From contig NZ_CP027482.1 in assembly GCF_003443875.1 (NCBI RefSeq), positions 372,001 through 436,000 of the forward strand: a DNA stretch of 64,000 bases, read 5' to 3'. Both the position numbers and the translations under genes were made by a program. Under the pieces are notes generated by a model. The model ran no database searches. It was not told where the DNA came from and worked only from the letters and a program-made list of their open reading frames with translations. The DNA comes from Aeromicrobium sp. A1-2. Its GTDB lineage: Bacteria > Actinomycetota > Actinomycetes > Propionibacteriales > Nocardioidaceae. This document shows positions 57,322-64,000 of this stretch, piece after piece; positions within the stretch are counted from its first letter, which is position 1; every line of letters starts with the position of its first letter.

Positions 57322-58404
57322 TTGCGTCGATTGACCAAGCTTTCGGCTGTCGCCGCCGTTGCCGCGCTCGCTCTTGCGGGCTGCGGAAGCAGCGACAGCA
57401 GCGATGGTGGCTCGGGCGACCAGTCCAGCGCCACCAAGGACGTCTGCAAGACCGCCAAGGGCGATGGGCCCAAGATCGGTCTGGCGTACGACGTCGGCGG
57501 CCGCGGCGACCAGTCGTTCAACGACTCGGCGTACGCCGGTCTGGAGAAGGCCGTCTCGGACTTCGACGCGACCTGCATCGAGGGCGAGGCCACCGATGGT
57601 GAGGCCGAGTCGGCTCGCGAGGACCGTCTGCGTAACTTCGCCGAGAACGGTGCCACGGCAATCGTGGGCGTCGGCTTCGCCTACAGCGAGTCGGTCAACA
57701 AGGTTGCCCCGGACTTCCCCGAGGTCAACTTCGGCGTGATCGACGGCTTCGACCCCGACGACAAGGCCAATGACAACGTCGCCTACCTCGGTTTCGCCGA
57801 GGAGCAGGGCTCCTACCTCGTCGGCGTCGCCGCTGCCGAGAAGAGCGAGTCCGGCACGATCGGCTTCGTCGGTGGTGTCCACAACGACCTGATCAAGAAG
57901 TTCGAGGCGGGCTACGTCGCGGGCGCCAAGGCCGCCAAGCCTGACATCAAGGTTGAGGTTGCGTACATCCAGGAGTCCGACCTCAAGGGCTTCGGCGATC
58001 CGGCCGGTGGCAAGGCTGCCGCGACGGGCGAGTTCGACAAGGGCGCCGACGTGGTCTACCACGCAGCCGGCGGCTCGGGCTCGGGCGTGTTCGACGCAGC
58101 GGTCGACGCAGGCGACGGCAAGTGGGCCATCGGTGTCGACTCCGACCAGTACCTCACGGCCACGGATGCGCAGAAGGCGCACATCCTGACGTCGATGCTC
58201 AAGCGCGTCGACACCGCGACGTACGACTTCGTCAAGTCGGTCGACGCCGGCGAGGCGCTGACGAGTTACCAGAGCTACGACCTCAAGGCGGACGGCGTCG
58301 GCTACTCGACGTCGGGCGGTTTCGTGGACGACATCTCCGGTGACATCGACGGCTACAAGGCCAAGATCATCAGCGGCGACATCAAGGTCCCGACCGCTCC
58401 GTAA
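57322..58404 (+). CDS. BMP-family nucleoside-binding lipoprotein
   Basis: A 360-residue periplasmic-type binding protein of the Bmp/Med family, which binds purine nucleosides. Signal peptide with lipobox LAGC (about residue 20), then KIGLAYDVGGRGDQSFNDSA, FVGGVHNDLIKKFEAGYVAG and IGVDSDQYLTA, all Bmp signatures. TTG 57322 is set by GAGGAGG five bases upstream. First gene of the nucleoside importer, separated from the ATPase gene by a terminator-like hairpin. Confidence 0.9.
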   Translation: MRRLTKLSAVAAVAALALAGCGSSDSSDGGSGDQSSATKDVCKTAKGDGPKIGLAYDVGGRGDQSFNDSAYAGLEKAVSDFDATCIEGEATDGEAESAREDRLRNFAENGATAIVGVGFAYSESVNKVAPDFPEVNFGVIDGFDPDDKANDNVAYLGFAEEQGSYLVGVAAAEKSESGTIGFVGGVHNDLIKKFEAGYVAGAKAAKPDIKVEVAYIQESDLKGFGDPAGGKAAATGEFDKGADVVYHAAGGSGSGVFDAAVDAGDGKWAIGVDSDQYLTATDAQKAHILTSMLKRVDTATYDFVKSVDAGEALTSYQSYDLKADGVGYSTSGGFVDDISGDIDGYKAKIISGDIKVPTAP

Positions 58405-58426
58405 GGACCAGTCGAAATCTGTACCG

Positions 58427-58468
58427 ACGAACCTGGGCTGGGCGCGGTAGCGTTCAGCCCAGGTTCGT
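58427..58468 (+). terminator. Hairpin between binding protein and ATPase genes
   Basis: CGAACCTGGGCTG / CAGCCCAGGTTCG, a perfect 13-base stem with a 14-base loop, followed by TACGCTTTTGTC. It probably attenuates read-through so that the binding protein is made in excess over the membrane parts, a common arrangement in binding-protein operons. Confidence 0.8.
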
Positions 58469-58517
58469 ACGCTTTTGTCACGAATCAGTGCTGTGAAGTG
58501 CTGCGGGAGGAGTGTCC

Positions 58518-60025
<1,508 letters not shown>

Positions 60026-60029
<4 letters not shown>

Positions 60030-61117
60030 ACAACTCTCGTCTTCGCAGGATCGGGCTGGCGCTGCTGGCGCCGGCCATCGCGGTCGTGGTCAGCGTCGTC
60101 GTGACCTCGGTGGTCATCGCGGCCGCCGGCAGTGCGCCGGGCGACTTCTGGACCGCGATGTTCAGCAACCCGCTGCCCCGGATCCGGGTCAACATCCTCA
60201 ACCAGACCGCGATCATCTACACCGCTGCGGTCGCCGCGGCGATCGGCTTCCGCATGGGGCTGTTCAACATCGGGCTCGAAGGTCAGTACACGATCGCGTC
60301 GTTCGCGGCGGCATCGTTTGCCGGGGCCGCCTATCTCGGTGGCTTCCTCAACGTCGCGGTCGCGATCATCATCGCGATCGCGGTCGGTGCCGCATGGTCG
60401 GGCATCGCCGGCCTGCTCAAGACCACCCGCGGTATCAGCGAGGTCATCTCGACGATCATGCTCAACGCGATCGCCGTGACCCTGGTGGGCTACCTCCTGG
60501 ACCGCTACGGCGTGCACGAGGGCAACACGGTCCGGACCAATCGGCTGCCCGACAGCAGCACCCTGACCGGGTTCACGCCCTACCAGCCACGCGATGGCCA
60601 GGTCTGGGCGTTGTCTATCATCGCGGTGGTCGTGGGGGTCGGCTTCTGGGTCCTGCTCAACAAGACCCGCTTCGGCTTCGACCTGCGGGCCAGCGGCCAG
60701 TCGCAGACAGCCGCACTCGCCTCCGGCATCAACCCCAAGCGGATGATCCTGACCTCGATGCTGCTCTCCGGCGGCGTGGCCGGCCTGATCTGGCTGCCCG
60801 CGTTGTTCGGCGGTGCCGGGTCGTACGGCACGTCGTTCCAGGTCGGGCTCGGCTTCACCGGTATCGCCGTGGCGCTGCTGGGCCGCAACCAGCCACTCGG
60901 CATGCTGTTCGGCGCCGTGCTGTTTGCCTTCTTGTCAGCGCAGTCCAACACCCTGACGTTCAGCACCGACATCTCGCCGAGCATCGTGCAGATCACCCAG
61001 GGCGTCGCGGTGCTCGCCGTGGTCATCGCCTACGAGGTCGTCCGCCGTTGGCGCGCACGGCTCGAGCAGCACGTCGTCAGTGACGAGCCCGAGACAGTCA
61101 CGGAGGCCACCGCATGA
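60026..61117 (+). CDS. Nucleoside ABC transporter permease 1
   Basis: A 363-residue BPD_transp_2 permease with ~8-10 helices. FRMGLFNIGLEGQYTIASF is the family's hallmark (cf. YufP), with KTTRGISEVISTIMLNAIA and FTGIAVALLGRNQPLGMLF. Overlaps the ATPase gene by 4 bases (ATGA) and its partner permease likewise. Confidence 0.92.
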
Positions 61118-62364
61118 CAACCACCAACACCGCGCCCAGCGCGGCTGCCGGGATCATCGCGAAGCTGACCCGCGGCTGGTTCTACCTGGCGCTGGTCGGC
61201 ATCGCGATCGTGTCGCTGGTGCGGATCGTGACCGACACCAACGACCTGGACTCGGCCGGCACGATCCGTGCCGCGATCATCGCGACCTGTCCGATCCTGA
61301 TGGCCGCACTCGGTGGACTCTGGGCCGAGCGGGCCGGCGTCGTCAACATCGGCCTCGAGGGTCAGATGATCCTGGGCACCTGGGGCGCAGCCTTCTTCAC
61401 CTACCACTCCGGCAGCGCCTGGGTCGGCGTGCTCGGAGCGGCTCTTCTCGGCCTGATCGGCGGGCTGCTGCACGCCGTCGCTACCGTGACCTTCGGCGTC
61501 GACCACATCGTGTCCGGCGTCGCGATCAACCTGATCGGTGCGGGTGCGGCGACGTACCTCGCCGAGGCGATCTTCCCCGACTACAAGGGGGGTGGCCCGC
61601 GCCAGCTGGTCGGCCTCGAGGGTCCGGCGAACATCACGATCCCAGGTGTCTCCGATGCTGCGCTGAACGTGGCGGCACACCACTGGTTCTTCGTGTCCGA
61701 CGTGGCCTCGGTCGTTGCGGCGCTCACCACGAACATCTCCTCGCTGAGCCTGGTGGTCTTCGCACTGGTCGCGGTGTCGGCGGTGGTGCTGTGGCGCACG
61801 GCGTTCGGGCTGCGACTGCGGTCCTGCGGTGAGAACCCGCAGGCCGCGGAGACGCTCGGCGTCAACGTCTATCTCTACAAGTACATCGCGGTGCTGGTCT
61901 CGGGTGCGCTGGCTGGCATCGGTGGCGGATTCCTGGCCCTGGTGTCGTCCAGCGGATATAGCGCCAACCAGACCGGCGGGCGCGGATACATCGGCCTGGC
62001 AGCCATGATCTTTGGCAACTGGCGACCCGGCGGCCTGCTGGCCGGTGCGCTGACCTTCGGCTACACCGACTCGCTGCGGCTGCGTGACACCGCTGCGGTG
62101 CACGCGCTGCTCCTGCTGGTGGCCCTGGGGCTGCTGGTCCTGGCGGCGCTGCGGGTGAGCCGCAAGCAGATCGAGAGCGCGATCGTCATGGGTTCATTCG
62201 GCATCGCGATCCTGGCCTGGTTCCTGCTGACCGACTCGGTGCCGCGCCAGTTCACGGTCATGACGCCGTACGTCACAACACTGTTCGTGCTCGGTCTGGG
62301 TGCACAACGACTACGCATGCCGGCCGCCGATGGCCAGCGATATCGAAGGGGCGAGGCCGGATGA
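61114..62364 (+). CDS. Nucleoside ABC transporter permease 2
   Basis: A 416-residue BPD_transp_2 permease (YufQ-like): LGGLWAERAGVVNIGLEGQM, VDHIVSGVAINLIG, GRGYIGLAAMIFGNWRP and a longer C-terminal membrane region than permease 1. Forms the heterodimeric channel with it. ATG 61114 overlaps the permease 1 stop. Confidence 0.92.
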   Translation: MTTTNTAPSAAAGIIAKLTRGWFYLALVGIAIVSLVRIVTDTNDLDSAGTIRAAIIATCPILMAALGGLWAERAGVVNIGLEGQMILGTWGAAFFTYHSGSAWVGVLGAALLGLIGGLLHAVATVTFGVDHIVSGVAINLIGAGAATYLAEAIFPDYKGGGPRQLVGLEGPANITIPGVSDAALNVAAHHWFFVSDVASVVAALTTNISSLSLVVFALVAVSAVVLWRTAFGLRLRSCGENPQAAETLGVNVYLYKYIAVLVSGALAGIGGGFLALVSSSGYSANQTGGRGYIGLAAMIFGNWRPGGLLAGALTFGYTDSLRLRDTAAVHALLLLVALGLLVLAALRVSRKQIESAIVMGSFGIAILAWFLLTDSVPRQFTVMTPYVTTLFVLGLGAQRLRMPAADGQRYRRGEAG

Positions 62365-62386
62365 CGCGCAGCACGGGTGCGCACTG

Positions 62387-62806
62387 ATGGCACTGGGGAT
62401 CTCGGGCGCAGATGACCCGATCGACTGGGACTCGCTGACCAAGTACGCCGTCGAGGTCATGGGTCGCGCCTACGCGCCCTATTCCAGCTTCAAGGTCGGC
62501 GCTGCCGGGCTGGTTGACGACGGCCGCGTCGTGCTCGGTTGCAACGTCGAGAACGCGTCGTACGGTCTGTCGCTGTGCGCCGAGTGCGGCATGGTCTCGG
62601 CCCTGCACTCCACGGGCGGCGGCCGACTCATCGCGGTAGCCTGCGTCGACGGCAACGGCACAGCCTTGATGCCGTGCGGTCGGTGCCGCCAGCTCCTGTG
62701 GGAGAACGGCGGGCCCACGATGCAGCTCATGACGCCGTCCGGCGTGAAGACCATGACCGAAGTCCTTCCCGACGCGTTCGGCGCGTCAGACCTGGAGAAC
62801 CGTTGA
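62387..62806 (+). CDS. cdd: Cytidine deaminase
   Basis: Deaminates cytidine and deoxycytidine to (deoxy)uridine, feeding imported nucleosides into salvage. The 139-residue protein is the small tetrameric type with zinc ligands in SLCAECGMV (Cys, with catalytic Glu) and MPCGRCRQ. YAPYSSFKVGAAGL and CNVENASYG complete the signature. ATG 62387 fits the family N-terminus. The stop overlaps the P450 TTG start. Confidence 0.94.
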   Translation: MALGISGADDPIDWDSLTKYAVEVMGRAYAPYSSFKVGAAGLVDDGRVVLGCNVENASYGLSLCAECGMVSALHSTGGGRLIAVACVDGNGTALMPCGRCRQLLWENGGPTMQLMTPSGVKTMTEVLPDAFGASDLENR

Positions 62807-63990
62807 CGCGTTACGCCGTCCAGCTCGACCCCGGCAGTCCCGACTTCCTACGCGATCCCTATCCCGTACTGGCCGCGCTGCGCGCCAATGGGCCGGTCCT
62901 GTGGCACGAACCCATGGGCAGGTGGCTCGCCACGACGCACGACTCGGTCGGTCAGGTGTTGCGCAACCGCTCCTTCGGCCGGCTGTGGACCGACTGGGAA
63001 CCGGCCTCGCAGATGGAGCCTTTCAACGCCCTGCACCGCAACCAGATGATGGAGAACGAGCCTCCGGCGCACACCCGGTTGCGGCGTCTCGTGGCGGGCG
63101 CTTTCGGTCGCGGCCACGTCGAGCGCATGCGGCCCCGGATCGAGCAGCTCGCCGCGGAGATGGTTGACCGGCTGGACGACCGGTTCGATGTGCTCGGCGA
63201 CTACGCCGAGCCGATGCCGGTGTTCGTGATCGCCGACCTGCTGGGCGTGCCGCGTGAGGATCACGAGCGACTGCGAGCCTGGTCTCAGGCCATCGTGCAC
63301 ATGTACGAACCGAATGTGGGCGCCGCGACCAAGGCCGCCGCGATCGAGGCGAGCACGGCCTTTTCGGGGTACGTCGCTGACGTCGTGGCCGATCGTCGCA
63401 CCCATCCCGGTGACGACCTGATCAGCGATCTCCTCGCCGAGCGTGACGGGGGTGCCCAGCTCAGCGACGACGAGCTGATCGCCTCGGTGGTCCTGCTGCT
63501 CAACGCGGGTCATGAGGCGTCCGTCAACGTGTTCGGCAACGGTTTCCACGCCCTGCTGGAGCACCCTGACCAGATGGCCCGGCTGACGTCGGGGGAGGTG
63601 CCGATCGACATCGCCCTGGAAGAGCTGATCCGTTTCGACGCGCCCCTTCAGCTGTTCGAGCGCACCGCGACGAAGGATGTCGAGGTCAGCGGTCAGGTCA
63701 TCGCGGCCGGGCAGAAGATCGCCTGTCTGATGGGATCGGCCAACCGCGACGCCGACGTGTTCGTCGACGCCGACCGGTTCGACGTCGGTCGCGACCCCAA
63801 CCCTCATGTCGGCTTCGGCATGGGCCTGCACTTCTGTCTCGGCGCCCCGTTGGCGCGGCTCGAGCTGCAGATCAGCCTGAAGACACTGCTCGACCGCTTC
63901 CCTCGGCTTCGGCTCGCGGAAGAGGCGCCGCGCCGCCCGACCTGGGTGCTGCGTGGCTTCGAGCGCATCGACACGGAGGTTTCGCCATGA
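62803..63990 (+). CDS. Cytochrome P450
   Basis: A 395-residue soluble bacterial P450. I-helix oxygen-binding motif LLNAGHEASVN (A/G-G-x-E-x-S), K-helix EELIR (ExxR), and the heme-thiolate loop FGMGLHFCLGAPLARLELQ (FxxGxHxCxG). Start TTG 62803 overlaps the cdd stop (TTGA) and GGAG lies just upstream, so it is coupled to cdd. The oxidised substrate is unknown; it sits between nucleoside-salvage genes, which suggests, but does not prove, a nucleoside-related substrate. Confidence 0.88.
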   Translation: MTRYAVQLDPGSPDFLRDPYPVLAALRANGPVLWHEPMGRWLATTHDSVGQVLRNRSFGRLWTDWEPASQMEPFNALHRNQMMENEPPAHTRLRRLVAGAFGRGHVERMRPRIEQLAAEMVDRLDDRFDVLGDYAEPMPVFVIADLLGVPREDHERLRAWSQAIVHMYEPNVGAATKAAAIEASTAFSGYVADVVADRRTHPGDDLISDLLAERDGGAQLSDDELIASVVLLLNAGHEASVNVFGNGFHALLEHPDQMARLTSGEVPIDIALEELIRFDAPLQLFERTATKDVEVSGQVIAAGQKIACLMGSANRDADVFVDADRFDVGRDPNPHVGFGMGLHFCLGAPLARLELQISLKTLLDRFPRLRLAEEAPRRPTWVLRGFERIDTEVSP

Positions 63991-64000
63991 CCGAGCTGTT
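63987..64000 (+). CDS. Start of next gene (partial), possibly thymidine phosphorylase
   Basis: ATG 63987 overlaps the P450 stop (ATGA) and encodes MTEL before the window ends. In related actinobacteria, as I recall, this salvage operon continues with deoA (thymidine phosphorylase), whose N-terminus often begins similarly. Only four codons are seen, so the identity is a guess. Confidence 0.3.

Overview
The window is high-GC DNA with dense, often overlapping genes, many GTG and some TTG starts, and frequent leaderless promoters (a TAnnnT box 6-7 bases before the start codon). With the gene content (monomeric isocitrate dehydrogenase, PspC-histidine kinase, DUF6350-purN-purH, DUF3017, b558-type succinate dehydrogenase, PknH_C-like sensor domains) this indicates a chromosomal segment of an actinobacterium, most likely a Nocardioidaceae member (Aeromicrobium or Nocardioides type). 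The family assignment is inference from content and order. No tRNA, rRNA, CRISPR array, insertion sequence, integrase or phage gene was seen.

Layout. 0-8.3 kb: guaA, an SRPBCC protein, a decayed coiled-coil gene, an FAD oxidoreductase with a C-terminal Rieske domain, a CDGSH/iron-redox-enzyme pair, and a gamma-glutamyltransferase/glycerophosphodiesterase pair behind a region with three dyads including a perfect CRP-type site. 8.2-11.9 kb: a PspC membrane-stress module with a divergent PspC histidine kinase and LuxR regulator. 12-24 kb: zwf, GntR and GNAT, pcrA, a broken AbiEi/DUF559-like gene framed by palindromic repeats, an M23 peptidase, a relic B12-binding domain, sucCD, and a sigma-like protein fused through one membrane segment to a duplicated extracytoplasmic sensor. 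24-35.4 kb: DUF6350-purN-purH, tetR/folD-DUF3017, mdh, katA-fur, aquaporin, icd. 35.4-47.7 kb: an MFS exporter, a sulfate ABC operon (cysP-cysT-cysW-cysA), a cluster of gene fragments (DUF222-HNH and PPK2) ending at the purU stop codon, a DHA2 exporter, and galK-pheA-GNAT. 47.8-64 kb: trpS and a 2'-5' RNA ligase-like gene, lysR divergent from sdhCAB, marR-MFS, an SRPBCC gene, an M20 amidohydrolase, and a nucleoside uptake/salvage operon (BMP lipoprotein, ABC ATPase, two permeases, cdd) with a cytochrome P450 gene inside it.

How the genes work together. Central carbon metabolism is strongly represented: sucCD, sdhCAB, mdh and icd for the TCA cycle, zwf for NADPH. Purine and one-carbon metabolism are covered by guaA, purN, purH, folD and purU. 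Oxidative and iron-sulfur functions recur (katA-fur, CDGSH/iron-redox enzyme, Rieske oxidoreductase). Regulation visible in the sequence includes autoregulatory dyads beside marR, lysR and tetR, CRP-type sites, and leaderless promoters.

Most distinctive features: the membrane-tethered sigma-like protein with a duplicated cysteine-paired sensor; the P450 gene translationally locked into a nucleoside-salvage operon; the relic B12-binding domain; and several genes decayed by internal deletions with no mobile element nearby. Most of the window is conserved core genome. I do not claim a proven new system; the sigma-sensor fusion and the P450/nucleoside coupling are the best candidates for new biology.
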